Source: Ruminococcus sp. (GTDB lineage Bacteria; Bacillota; Clostridia; Oscillospirales; Acutalibacteraceae). Taken from it: a DNA stretch of 64,000 nucleotides. Position 1 is the stretch's first letter; every line of letters begins with the position of its first letter. Positions 1-8,580 of this stretch are shown here, piece after piece. Position numbers and translations under genes: made by a program. Below the pieces are notes generated by a model that saw only the letters and a program-made list of their open reading frames with translations, was not told the origin of the DNA and did not search any database. The stretch covers positions 40,412 to 104,411 of the forward strand of contig JAFQQF010000013.1 of the NCBI GenBank assembly GCA_017411385.1, written 5' to 3'.

Positions 1-392
1 ATTACATAACAAAACCGTTTCTTTTAAGCGTTCTGAAAGAACACATAAACGCATTGCTCACCCGCTCAGGGCATACGAAGGAAAACAAAACACACCTCAC
101 AAGAGGAGCTTTGAAGCTTAACACAGCCCATCGCAAAGTATATTTAGACGGAAGGCTCATAAACACCACACCGCGAGAATACGACCTGCTTCTCTTTTTT
201 ATGGAAAACGAGCGTATCGTTATGAGCCGTGACACCATCCTTGACCGAGTATGGGGTGACAGCTATTTTGGCGATTTGCGCACCGTTGACACCATCGTAA
301 AACAGCTGAGAAAAAAGCTTAACGGACACAACAACTACATTGTGTCCGTCTATGGAATAGGATATAAATTTGAGGTTAGCGATGAAAAATAA
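1..392 (+). CDS. Response regulator, C-terminal part (OmpR/PhoB type)
   Basis: Cytoplasmic DNA-binding half of a two-component system, cut by the left window edge. Reading from base 3 gives YITKPF just inside the edge, the conserved end of a receiver domain (the lysine-proline of beta5), so the gene clearly begins outside the window and the TTG at 54 is not a start. The following 90 or so residues form an OmpR-type winged helix: a REYDLL helix, the recognition helix region RTVDTIVKQLRKKL, and the terminal hairpin VYGIGYKFE. The stop overlaps the start of the histidine kinase gene by 11 bases, so the two are co-translated partners. The regulated genes cannot be told from the sequence. Confidence 0.92.
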   Translation, partial: YITKPFLLSVLKEHINALLTRSGHTKENKTHLTRGALKLNTAHRKVYLDGRLINTTPREYDLLLFFMENERIVMSRDTILDRVWGDSYFGDLRTVDTIVKQLRKKLNGHNNYIVSVYGIGYKFEVSDEK

Positions 393-1830
393 ACTTACGG
401 TTAAACTTATTATAGTGATTGTTCTGTCCATTACATTGCTGGCAGGCATTATGGCTCCAATCTACTTTTATCTTCAGCCCAGAATGTATATAAAGCAGGA
501 ATCGCGCTATGTTTCTGATTTTTCTCAGAAGCTAAAAGCGGTTGAACCTTTTAACAGCGATACAATCAAAGAATTTTTTGTAGAATCCGGCGTAACATAC
601 AGAGTATATGTATTTACCGAAGAATTCGAACCGATTTTCACTTCATTCGAAATGGGAAACAATAAAAAATTCCTACATAAACTTTTCGGCGACAAGATGG
701 ACCGTTTCCGTGAAACCTCCAAGCCATCCTATGCAAAGATAGACGATGAATCCGCTATAAGATTGTATACCCGTTGCACCATTGACGGCAAAACATATTA
801 TATCAACATAAAAAACAACTTAAGCGGTGTCGGCAAGGTATTCGAATTATCTAACCGAGTTTTAGGCTATGTAGTTATTGGTTATCTCATAATCTGTTCG
901 ATAGTACTTTATTTTGCTATATCGCCGTCAATGAAAGCGCTGAAAAAGGTAACTGACGTAGCAACAAACATCTCAAAAAACAATCTTTCTGTTCGTTACC
1001 AAGGCAAAATATATAAAAATGAAATCGGCGCTCTTGCACTCAGCATAAACAAAATGGCTGACACCATTCAGGATAATATCAATACCCTTGAAAATTACAA
1101 CTTTGTTCTGCGCGAAGACCATCGGTATATGATGGAATATGAGCACTCGCGACGCATATTGCTTCGGAACATTACCCACGACTTAAAAACGCCCCTTGCG
1201 GTTATATCCAGTCAGGTTGAAATGATACGCACCTGCGAGGAACAAGAGAAAAAAGATTATTATTACGAATCAGCCATGGAAGAAATCAGCAAGATGAGCC
1301 ATATGATAAGCGAAGTTCTGCAGATGACCGTGGACGAACGCCGTATCATATTCAAAGAATCTCAACCGCTGAACGTAAGTGATGTTATTACTGAGCTTTG
1401 CGATAACAACAGTGCCTACATTAAGTCCTGTGACTTAATGTTAATTAAGGATATCACACCAAATCTTGAGATAAACACTATAAAAGATTATATGGAGTTT
1501 GTATTCAGGAACTACCTTGCCAATGCTGTTCAGAATGCAACAAAAGCCTCAACAATCACTGTGTCCCTCAAAGAGTCAAATGGCGCAATACGATTAGCAA
1601 TTGAGAACGAAGGCAAACGCATCTCCGATGAACTGAAGGACAAAATCTGGACAGAAACCTTTACAACCTCACCCCAGGGTAAAGAAAACAGCGGTCTTGG
1701 ACTTTATATCGTCAAAGAAATATCCCTTATGGAGCACACTGTGTGCGGCTTTACTAATACAGAAACAGGTGTACGATTCTGGTTTGATTTTACAGATTGT
1801 TCCGAAAAAAATGAGTATACGATATTTTAA
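382..1830 (+). CDS. Sensor histidine kinase with HAMP domain
   Basis: Membrane sensor of the two-component system, 482 residues. ATG 382 is chosen because GAGG lies six bases upstream; the in-frame TTG at 370 has no such signal. Two membrane segments (about residues 7-27 and 155-178) enclose an extracellular sensor domain of about 125 residues without a recognised family. A HAMP linker follows, then the H-box ITHDLKTPLAV (phospho-accepting His near residue 265), an N-box NYLANAVQNA and a G-box GLGLYIVKEIS. All catalytic boxes look intact. A strong hairpin terminator follows at 1862-1899. The ligand is unknown. Confidence 0.93.
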   Translation: MKNKLTVKLIIVIVLSITLLAGIMAPIYFYLQPRMYIKQESRYVSDFSQKLKAVEPFNSDTIKEFFVESGVTYRVYVFTEEFEPIFTSFEMGNNKKFLHKLFGDKMDRFRETSKPSYAKIDDESAIRLYTRCTIDGKTYYINIKNNLSGVGKVFELSNRVLGYVVIGYLIICSIVLYFAISPSMKALKKVTDVATNISKNNLSVRYQGKIYKNEIGALALSINKMADTIQDNINTLENYNFVLREDHRYMMEYEHSRRILLRNITHDLKTPLAVISSQVEMIRTCEEQEKKDYYYESAMEEISKMSHMISEVLQMTVDERRIIFKESQPLNVSDVITELCDNNSAYIKSCDLMLIKDITPNLEINTIKDYMEFVFRNYLANAVQNATKASTITVSLKESNGAIRLAIENEGKRISDELKDKIWTETFTTSPQGKENSGLGLYIVKEISLMEHTVCGFTNTETGVRFWFDFTDCSEKNEYTIF

Positions 1831-1861
1831 GAAATATCAGTTATCAACAACGATAAACAAC

Positions 1862-1899
1862 AAAAACACAGGGCATCGTTTCTGATGTCCTGTGTTTTT
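1862..1899 (+). terminator. Rho-independent terminator of the two-component operon
   Basis: The arms AACACAGGGCATC and GATGTCCTGTGTT pair perfectly around a six-base loop and are followed by TTTTTC. It lies 32 bases after the kinase stop. Confidence 0.85.
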
Positions 1900-1958
1900 C
1901 TTTGTTCAGAACATGAATATATCCCTTTGCAGCAGGAGTTTAGCAGAGATATAAAATT

Positions 1959-1990
1959 AACCCCTCTGCATTTTATTTTGCAGAGGGGTT
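1959..1990 (-). terminator. Terminator of the two-gene dockerin operon
   Basis: Perfect stem AACCCCTCTGCA/TGCAGAGGGGTT; on the minus strand it is followed by TTAATTTTAT. It sits 12 bases beyond the stop of the 571-residue dockerin protein. Confidence 0.8.
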
Positions 1991-2001
1991 AGCCTGAGAG
2001 T

Positions 2002-3717
2002 TTAGTTATTCTCTTTTGAAACTATTGGTTCACCAATGGGGAATCCTGTGTCAAGACCTGCAATATGCTTCTGGATAGCAGTTGCATCCTTGATGTTAAC
2101 AATGGTGCTTGCATCAACATCTGCAAGCTTAACCCCTGTTTCGGTAAGAGTGATAAGTCCTGCAATATGCTTTTGAATAGCCGTTGCATCCTTAATATTT
2201 ACGTTGTTGTCTTCGTTAGCATCGCCCAATATTCCCACGTAAACGGGCTCGGAAGGATTTGTGGGATTTGAAGGCTTGTTGGGAGTTGTTTTTTCCTCGT
2301 AGGTAAACTCGCAAGCAATAGACATCTGCTTATTGTCAGACAAATTCTCGACAACCTCTGCAGGCATACCGTTGATTGCAGCAGTAACATCAACACGGCC
2401 GCTGTTATCTACTCTGAATTCATATCCATACTCAGACTCAATCCACATCTGCATACGATATGTATGGCCGTCAATAAAATCAGTACCCGCCGGGACATAT
2501 TTACCGTCTAATGTCATATCATTCCACGTTGTGGATTTTACACATACACCGGGAGTAACTGTAACAGGAGTATACATAGGTCGCACCCAGTTTTCCAGCT
2601 TGTCAAAATCAACGCTTACCTCCGTAAGTATCTGAGGCGTTACTATATCTACAACGTATGACTGTGTACGGGTTCCCAATACGTCCAGTGTAGGAGACAT
2701 CAGGCAAATTTTCTGCTCCAACGTATATCTTCCTTCTTCGTTGATAAGTAGTTCGGAAAGCTTTGCGGAAGTTCCTGTTATGTCATGCACTTCTTTGCCG
2801 TTTTTTATAAGATTTGTTTCTCCGAAAAGATGGTAACCATTTTGGCTCATACTTGAGGGCAAGTCCTTGACTCCAAAGCTGAACTCGGTATCCATATCCG
2901 AAGTACCAAGGCAAAAGGTACCCCCATAAACATCGTGTTCTCCCAGAGGAGCATTAGGTTTTCTCGACTCAAAGTCCAAAATCCCCTCAGGCAAAGTTCC
3001 CTTAAAAGATACTGTGTAAACACGGTCTGCATAATAAGCAATTGTTCCGTCGTCACTCTTTTCAGAATACACTTTGCAAATAATGCCATCCACACTGCAA
3101 TCAGAATTTTCATTGAAGGTATATCCCTTCGCAGGAGCAAGGTAGAATCTGCACTTGTATTTACCCTCAACATAAATATCCGTACTCTTCATCAGCGGAG
3201 CAGATGAACTGTTTATTGGTCCATACCACACCATCGAACTCAGGTCGTATTGTTCGCTCAGAATATCATCAGTTCTGTATTTGGGACCGCATCCAAAAAC
3301 AGGAGCATCCACACCTACAACATATGCCCTGCTGATCACCTTAGGGTCAAGGAAGGTAAAATGGAAAACCTGACTGTAAACCTTGCCGCCGTTATAGGTA
3401 ATCTTGCAACGGAAATCAAGAGAATCAAGTTCTCCTGATGCCAAAAGCTTAAAATGGTTTGTTTTTGTTCCGATGTAATACTCGTTATCATCAAGATCTA
3501 CAGGGTCAAATGTACTGTCAAAAAAACCTGCCTGCCATTGATAAGTTACATTGGTGGCTCCTGTAACCTTCAGCTTGATTTCTCCGAAAGAACCCATATA
3601 GGGAGTGATTTCCAGACTTTCAACAGATACAACAGGTGCTGCCTGTGCTGTCATTACAGACACAGCACACATTATCATCAAAAGACTAAGAATAAGTGAA
3701 AGAACTCGTTTAACCAT
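2002..3717 (-). CDS. Secreted dockerin protein with Ig-like domains (571 aa)
   Basis: Secreted protein with a signal peptide (residues 1-26, ending MTAQA), then an Ig-like domain with YQWQ and FRCKI signatures (about 30-125), and two copies of a beta-rich module of about 110 residues (about 130-230 and 360-480). That module has the pattern F..G..Y......A..GY.F and an ..INGMPAEVV segment, and recurs in the two neighbouring dockerin proteins. The protein ends with a proline linker and a two-repeat type I dockerin (about 500-562; loops DANEDNNVNIKD and DVDASTIVNIKD). The dockerin implies docking to a cohesin on a scaffold. No catalytic domain is seen, so a binding or structural role is inferred. 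The start lies five bases after the upstream dockerin gene, with AAAGGAG overlapping the end of that gene. Confidence 0.88.
   Translation of the reverse strand: MVKRVLSLILSLLMIMCAVSVMTAQAAPVVSVESLEITPYMGSFGEIKLKVTGATNVTYQWQAGFFDSTFDPVDLDDNEYYIGTKTNHFKLLASGELDSLDFRCKITYNGGKVYSQVFHFTFLDPKVISRAYVVGVDAPVFGCGPKYRTDDILSEQYDLSSMVWYGPINSSSAPLMKSTDIYVEGKYKCRFYLAPAKGYTFNENSDCSVDGIICKVYSEKSDDGTIAYYADRVYTVSFKGTLPEGILDFESRKPNAPLGEHDVYGGTFCLGTSDMDTEFSFGVKDLPSSMSQNGYHLFGETNLIKNGKEVHDITGTSAKLSELLINEEGRYTLEQKICLMSPTLDVLGTRTQSYVVDIVTPQILTEVSVDFDKLENWVRPMYTPVTVTPGVCVKSTTWNDMTLDGKYVPAGTDFIDGHTYRMQMWIESEYGYEFRVDNSGRVDVTAAINGMPAEVVENLSDNKQMSIACEFTYEEKTTPNKPSNPTNPSEPVYVGILGDANEDNNVNIKDATAIQKHIAGLITLTETGVKLADVDASTIVNIKDATAIQKHIAGLDTGFPIGEPIVSKENN
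2041..2270 (-). repeat. Dockerin-coding repeat, copy 1
   Basis: About 230 bases encoding the PVYVGILGDANED linker edge and both dockerin repeats. It matches 3745-3975 and 5865-6090 with only scattered single-base differences, close to 95% identity by eye. Confidence 0.85.
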
Positions 3718-3722
3718 AATAG

Positions 3723-5708
3723 TTAAATCTCCTTTCCAATATCAAAGCCTGTGTCAAGACCTGCAATATGCTTCTGAATAGCAGTTGCATCCTTGATGTT
3801 AACAATGGTGCTTGCATCAACATCGGCAAGCTTAACCCCTGTTTCGGTAAGGGAGATAAGTCCTGCAATGTGCTTTTGAATAGCGGTTGCATCCTTAATA
3901 TTTACGTTGCTGTCTTCGTTAGCATCGCCCAATATTCCCACGTAAACTGGCTCGGAAGGATTTGTGGGATTTGAAGGCTTGTTGGGGTTTTCCTCACAAG
4001 GAGAGAACACAAATCCAAGCTCCAGTTTGGTTTCATCGTGAGATCCGTATTCTATAGCATCGCTTCCGTTGATGTAGCCTATGGCTTCATTGTAACCGTC
4101 TATCATCAGAAAAGCATAGTTTTCTTCCGCTTCGACTAACACATCCACTCGGTATATTCTACCTTTCCGGAAGGTATCATTCTCTGACATCAGAACTCCT
4201 CTGCTCTCGGTGACATCGTACCACTGAACTTTTGCTACATCACAACCCTGTGTTGCGCAAGAAGCCTCTGTGTCGGGATATTCACCCTCAAGAGGTTCAT
4301 CTATTCCTTCTATATACGCAGCATCAATAATTGTTGTTTCCTGCTCTTTTTCAAGAGGCTCGTAATATATCCGCACTATATCCTCGTATGTTGACAGGTC
4401 TGAATTTGTTACAACACAGCGGATGATGTAGCTTGTTGCACCCTCAGGTCGCTCCTGCAGCTTACAGTGAGAAACATTATAAGCATCGCCGATATGAGTC
4501 CACTGTGTGTCCTCACCCTGATAATCAGACTCATCGCACATATACCAGTTTACATACTGATGGTCAATGGTACGGTTTTTAAGTTCAAGAAGAGGTGACT
4601 CTTTCTCTGTTTCCGGCACAAGGATTGTATCTATCCTGCTGAGAATATCATCAAAATCCTCTTTATGAAGCTCGTATACAGATTTGCCGTAGCTATTTAC
4701 AATTTCTTTATCACACAGACCTATCAATCTGTAATAATAATCGAGGTTTTCAGAGATAATCATGGGAGGCGCTGTTACCGCGTAATATCCTCCTGTGTAA
4801 TCGTCAATTGTTTCGGAAAAGTATTTTTTGGAAACACCGCTTAAGAACATCTGATCTCTTGAATTCAGACATTTTGAAAGGACTGTTCCCTCGGCAACAA
4901 CAACTCTGCCCCAACCGTTGTTGCAGTAAGCAAAGCCTGTGCTTTTGCTGTTTTTGGTTACATAAAAGTTACCGCCCAACACATACACTCTTGGGAAAAG
5001 GCAACCGTAATTTAAGAAATTGTCAAAAGGAGTTACATCTATGCTACTGTATTTACCATAGAAATCACCGCCAAAAACAACCACTTGGGGTACCTCGTAC
5101 ACATAAGCATTGTGACCGACAGATATGGTGTCACCGCCCCAAGAGGCACTTGAATCAAAGGTACCGTCGTAGATATATGTATATCCGCTTGTAGTACGGA
5201 TTACACTGCATTCGCCCTGCTCGTAGGGTGAAAGTATCTCGTAGTAGCCGCCAAGTATTTCAAGCTCACCGCCTTCGTTGAAAAAAACAGCCTTACTGGA
5301 TGAGGAGTACCCCTCAGAAAAAGAGCAGTATCCTGTCTGTGCGGAGGATGTATCCATGATAGTCATAGTCGCATCCGAACGGACACGGAACAGTGCACAG
5401 TCGTTACCCAGAGTGCTTCTCTGAATGCTGTAGCCGTTAAGGTCAAGGTTAAAACACGCACCTGAAGGAATAACAATTTCCATATCGTTCTTGTTATCCA
5501 CCTGCTCAATATCAGCATTAAGGATATATCTGTAACCTTTTTGTGCCTTTTTTGCGTGATCCATAAGCTGGTCGTAGGTTTCGATGTAATATACAGGATC
5601 CTCCCCTGAAGGTACAAGCACCATTTCCTTTGCCGATACCGAGAAAGGTACTGCAGAAATAAACACCACAAGGCTCAGCAGAACACATAAAAAACTTTTA
5701 AACTTCAT
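3723..5708 (-). CDS. Secreted dockerin protein with beta-helix-like domain (661 aa)
   Basis: Signal peptide MKFKSFLCVLLSLVVFISAV... ending near residue 27, then about 270 residues of short repeating strands (LDLNGYSIQ, LEILGGYYEI, VVVFGGDFYG, VYVLGGNFYV) typical of right-handed parallel beta-helix proteins such as pectate-lyase-like folds; no lyase catalytic residues could be assigned. An Ig-like domain (about 365-455, NWYMCDE...YIIRCVVT) is followed by one copy of the beta-rich module shared with the adjacent dockerin proteins (about 460-570), a Pro/Asn linker and a two-repeat dockerin. First gene of a two-gene operon with the 571-residue protein. The substrate is unknown; binding to plant polysaccharide or a surface-structural role are both possible. 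Confidence 0.87.
   Translation of the reverse strand: MKFKSFLCVLLSLVVFISAVPFSVSAKEMVLVPSGEDPVYYIETYDQLMDHAKKAQKGYRYILNADIEQVDNKNDMEIVIPSGACFNLDLNGYSIQRSTLGNDCALFRVRSDATMTIMDTSSAQTGYCSFSEGYSSSSKAVFFNEGGELEILGGYYEILSPYEQGECSVIRTTSGYTYIYDGTFDSSASWGGDTISVGHNAYVYEVPQVVVFGGDFYGKYSSIDVTPFDNFLNYGCLFPRVYVLGGNFYVTKNSKSTGFAYCNNGWGRVVVAEGTVLSKCLNSRDQMFLSGVSKKYFSETIDDYTGGYYAVTAPPMIISENLDYYYRLIGLCDKEIVNSYGKSVYELHKEDFDDILSRIDTILVPETEKESPLLELKNRTIDHQYVNWYMCDESDYQGEDTQWTHIGDAYNVSHCKLQERPEGATSYIIRCVVTNSDLSTYEDIVRIYYEPLEKEQETTIIDAAYIEGIDEPLEGEYPDTEASCATQGCDVAKVQWYDVTESRGVLMSENDTFRKGRIYRVDVLVEAEENYAFLMIDGYNEAIGYINGSDAIEYGSHDETKLELGFVFSPCEENPNKPSNPTNPSEPVYVGILGDANEDSNVNIKDATAIQKHIAGLISLTETGVKLADVDASTIVNIKDATAIQKHIAGLDTGFDIGKEI
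3745..3975 (-). repeat. Dockerin-coding repeat, copy 2
   Basis: Second of three nearly identical dockerin-coding segments; compare 2041-2270 and 5865-6090. Confidence 0.85.
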
Positions 5709-5745
5709 ACATATTCCTCCTTAAAAGAGAATACTGTTATTTGCA

Positions 5746-5779
5746 AAACAGGCGGTGACGAAATTTTCACCGCCTGTTT
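5746..5779 (-). terminator. Hairpin between dockerin units: terminator and 5' stem-loop
   Basis: AAACAGGCGGTGA and TCACCGCCTGTTT form a 13-bp stem. It follows the five-gene operon, but the promoter at 5782-5810 fires just before it, so it would also be the first element of the next transcript. On the minus strand only TTTTGC follows, a weak U-tract. Confidence 0.6.
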
Positions 5780-5781
5780 CT

Positions 5782-5810
5782 ATTATACTATCAAAACACA
5801 ATAATGGCAA
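5782..5810 (-). promoter_or_regulatory. Sigma-A promoter of the two-gene dockerin operon
   Basis: On the minus strand TTGCCA (5805-5810), 17-base spacer, TATAAT (5782-5787). The predicted start site is near 5775, directly before the 13-bp stem-loop. Confidence 0.7.
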
Positions 5811-5839
5811 ATCAAGAAATCAATATATTATGCTAAGCA

Positions 5840-7639
5840 TCAGATTTCCTTATCAATATCAAAGCCTGTGTCAAGACCTGCAATATGCTTCTGGATAGCG
5901 GTTGCATCCTTGATGTTAACAATGGTGCTTGCATCAACATCGGCAAGCTTAACCCCTGTTTCGGTAAGGGGGGCAAGTCCTGCAATGTGCTTTTGAATAG
6001 CCGTTGCATCCTTGACATTTACGTTGCTGTCTTCGTTAGCATCGCCCAATATTCCCACATAAACGGGCTCGGAGGGATTTGTGGGATTTTCCGCACAAGG
6101 TGCAAAGGTGTACCCTAACTCAAGGTAAGTATCATCGTAGGAGCTGTAAGCATCCGCTCTTTCTCCGTTGATGGTACCCTCAGCAATATTAGCTCCTATA
6201 TCATCAACCTCAAAAACGTGGTTACCCTCGGCATCTACACGCACGACAGCTTCATATTTTCTGCCTGCTTCAAAAGCATCTCCCTCGTTCATAAGAACGC
6301 CTCTGCCTTCGGTAACATCGTACCACTCCACCTTGGATACATTACAGCCCTGAGTTGTGCAGAAAGCATCATAGACGGGGTTGTTGCCTGCTACAGGTGC
6401 CACAACGTCAACAACCTCTACAAAGGAAATCACATTATCCGCAGAGAGAGTATATCTGACAAAAAGCTCCGCAGAAATCTCAGAGCCCGGCACAATTACA
6501 TCTGCCTGAAGACCGCCCACAAGTGCCATAATATCAATGTACCCATCCTCATCGGTTGAGAACTTGTAGTTATCGTTTGCTCTTAACCAAACCTGAAGCT
6601 CATAGGTGTGACCTGCTTTGAAGGTATCGTCTGCTTTGAGGTTCACTTCCGTGGACTCTGTAACATCTGTCCAGAAAACTCCGTTTATGCAGAATTTGTC
6701 GTTTGCAGGAGTAACATCAAAATCGGGAGTTGAGCCAACTGTTGGTTCTGTAACCCCTGTAACCTCAACGTAAGAAACCTCTTCTCTGATGTCGCCGTAA
6801 ACTACCCGTGCAACACGAATATGGTACTTATCGTTTTTTCCTGCAGTTTCCGAGATACCCTCTTTGCCGTTGATTATTGCATTGACTTCGGCTTTATCAT
6901 TTTTGGTTGCAAAGTAATAGTCGCCAATGGTGGTAAGTACAATGTTAACCTCGTAGATACCATCCTCTTTGAAGGTATGAGAAGGGTCAAGGAAGGTCTG
7001 GTTTACGCAGTCATACCATGCAACACTCTCGATATAGTAAGGAGAGTCTGATTCATCCCCAACTACACCGCCTGTAAGTATCTCAACATCATACGAAGGA
7101 TATCCGCCTGCCACAGGCTCTTCTACGTTAACCTCTACCTCTGAAATCTCATAGTTATAATCGCAAGGCTCAAAAGTGAACTCAACAAAAGCCCGTTTTT
7201 TACCTGTCAGATCATCAACAACATCCGCTGTTTCTCCATTGACAGTAGCACTTATAAAAGGTGTGTTGTAGTTATCAACACGGAACTCATAACCATCATT
7301 TGCTACAAGCATGATAGTGAAAGTATAAATATGCCCTTTGACAAAAGTGTCCTCAGGGCTTACAACAGCACGAGCTGTTTCGTCGTACCACCACTTTCCA
7401 TCCACAACCTCAGGGTCGTCAGCAAGCTGGTCATCGTATGTATAAGCAGAGCTTGCAAGCTTGCCGGTATAATCAGGACACTCGCCTGCATAGGGAGTGT
7501 GAACTCCATAAACAGATACCTCTTTAATTATATCTACATCCGATGAATTAGCCGCAAACACATTTACTGACAATGCTGACAAAAGCATCATAATTACCAG
7601 TATCAAGCTCAGAACTTTAACCGATAATATTTTTTTCAT
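5840..7639 (-). CDS. Secreted dockerin protein with four beta-module repeats (599 aa)
   Basis: Signal peptide MKKILSVKVLSLILVIMMLLSALSVNVFA (about 29 residues, cleavage after VFA). The body is four copies of the beta-rich module seen once or twice in the two downstream dockerin proteins. Each copy begins with a pattern like V..P.AG..P.Y, has a WYD or WTD strand, then F..GH.Y......A...Y.F and an ATINGE-type segment. A short linker leads to a two-repeat dockerin. No enzyme domain is visible, so a spacer or carbohydrate-binding role is inferred. The start is only 14 bases after the lipoprotein gene at 7654, with AGGAGG in that gap, so it is the last gene of the five-gene run starting at 10054. 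Confidence 0.87.
   Translation of the reverse strand: MKKILSVKVLSLILVIMMLLSALSVNVFAANSSDVDIIKEVSVYGVHTPYAGECPDYTGKLASSAYTYDDQLADDPEVVDGKWWYDETARAVVSPEDTFVKGHIYTFTIMLVANDGYEFRVDNYNTPFISATVNGETADVVDDLTGKKRAFVEFTFEPCDYNYEISEVEVNVEEPVAGGYPSYDVEILTGGVVGDESDSPYYIESVAWYDCVNQTFLDPSHTFKEDGIYEVNIVLTTIGDYYFATKNDKAEVNAIINGKEGISETAGKNDKYHIRVARVVYGDIREEVSYVEVTGVTEPTVGSTPDFDVTPANDKFCINGVFWTDVTESTEVNLKADDTFKAGHTYELQVWLRANDNYKFSTDEDGYIDIMALVGGLQADVIVPGSEISAELFVRYTLSADNVISFVEVVDVVAPVAGNNPVYDAFCTTQGCNVSKVEWYDVTEGRGVLMNEGDAFEAGRKYEAVVRVDAEGNHVFEVDDIGANIAEGTINGERADAYSSYDDTYLELGYTFAPCAENPTNPSEPVYVGILGDANEDSNVNVKDATAIQKHIAGLAPLTETGVKLADVDASTIVNIKDATAIQKHIAGLDTGFDIDKEI
5865..6090 (-). repeat. Dockerin-coding repeat, copy 3
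   Basis: Third nearly identical dockerin-coding segment; its downstream arm lacks the PNKPSNP linker present in copies 1 and 2. Confidence 0.85.
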
Positions 7640-7653
7640 TTTATTTCCTCCTG

Positions 7654-8085
7654 TTAATCTGCTCTTGTAACCGTCAAATCCTCGGCTACTTCAAGAGTTA
7701 TTGAATATTCCTCCGGCTCGCAGGTCGGGTATTCGTAAACAAAGGTAACCTCTACTCTGCCTTCTTTAAGCCCAACAAAATACATATCGGCACCGCGGTC
7801 TTTCATCCCGCATTCATTTTCGGGTGTAGGTCTGACATAGCTATAGTACTCTACAATTCCTTCAGGCTCAAAAGTCAGATGAACGGCGCCGCCTGCAATT
7901 ACTCCTTGACGAGAATAATAGTAAGCTTTTTCTTTATCAAAGGGATATTCAGGCTTTTTGCTGCAGCCGAAAAGGCTTGTCAAAAATCCCAGCATACAAA
8001 TCACCGTCAGTATTCTTAGGCCCAAGGGTCTTTTGACTTTGGTGTGCGTATTCCCACCATTATGAACTGTTCCCACAAAAACCAC
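7654..8085 (-). CDS. Small lipoprotein, unknown function (start uncertain)
   Basis: Exported lipoprotein: the hydrophobic stretch LRILTVICMLGFLTSLFGC ends in a lipobox (LFGC). The mature part of about 100 residues has no family I recognise. The longest frame starts at GTG 8085, which would overlap the upstream gene by 70 bases and put 21 residues before the hydrophobic segment; TTG 8025 would give a normal 22-residue lipoprotein signal (MGLRILTV...) and only a 10-base overlap, so it is the likelier start although no good ribosome binding site precedes it. Fourth gene of the run 10054-5840. Confidence 0.72.
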   Translation of the reverse strand: MVFVGTVHNGGNTHTKVKRPLGLRILTVICMLGFLTSLFGCSKKPEYPFDKEKAYYYSRQGVIAGGAVHLTFEPEGIVEYYSYVRPTPENECGMKDRGADMYFVGLKEGRVEVTFVYEYPTCEPEEYSITLEVAEDLTVTRAD

Positions 8086-8579
8086 CTGCCGTCGCCTTTT
8101 CTTCTGAGTGTAATCTGTCTTTTGCTGTCAGCTCCGCCGCTTTCAAGCCACAAGGTCATATACCCCTCATTTAAACCGCTGTTGGGATTGCTCTCAATCT
8201 CCAAAGTAAAGGGAGTCGAGGGAGTGTAATCATTCTCAGGCTTTGCACCCTTGAAATATGAAAAAGGCACATACCACTGACCGTCACGGAATCTGTCATC
8301 AAGAAAAGATATTTCTGCAGGACTCAGAGGCTGAGGACCTTTAAGAAAATTCAGCATCTCTATGCCGATGTTTTTATCTGCACCATAAGCGCAAAGGGCA
8401 AGCACCGAGAGGGCTGCCGTCTTAAACGGACTGTCCAGACTTGCCTCGGGCAAGGCCTGAAGCTCTGAAAGGCTTTCAGGCAAACTGCCAAAGGTAAATG
8501 TTTCTTTTTTTGCAAGTTCGTTTGTAACAGGCTGTACCGCAGGTGTAACAGCCTCCTTGAATTTATCAAATATTCCCAT
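8016..8579 (-). CDS. Conserved protein, probable DUF6935 family (187 aa)
   Basis: Soluble protein without signal peptide or membrane segment. It begins MGIFDKFKEAVTP, has a conserved-looking helical centre LPEASLDSPFKTAALSVLAL and ends WFLWEQFIMVGIRTPKSKDPWA. From memory this matches a family of gut-Firmicute proteins labelled DUF6935; no activity is known to me and the family name was not checked. It sits one base downstream of a lipoprotein gene and overlaps the next, so it is translationally coupled within the five-gene run. The MGxFDK start resembles that of the DUF4428-like protein two genes upstream. Confidence 0.8.
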   Translation of the reverse strand: MGIFDKFKEAVTPAVQPVTNELAKKETFTFGSLPESLSELQALPEASLDSPFKTAALSVLALCAYGADKNIGIEMLNFLKGPQPLSPAEISFLDDRFRDGQWYVPFSYFKGAKPENDYTPSTPFTLEIESNPNSGLNEGYMTLWLESGGADSKRQITLRRKGDGRWFLWEQFIMVGIRTPKSKDPWA

Positions 8580-8580
8580 A

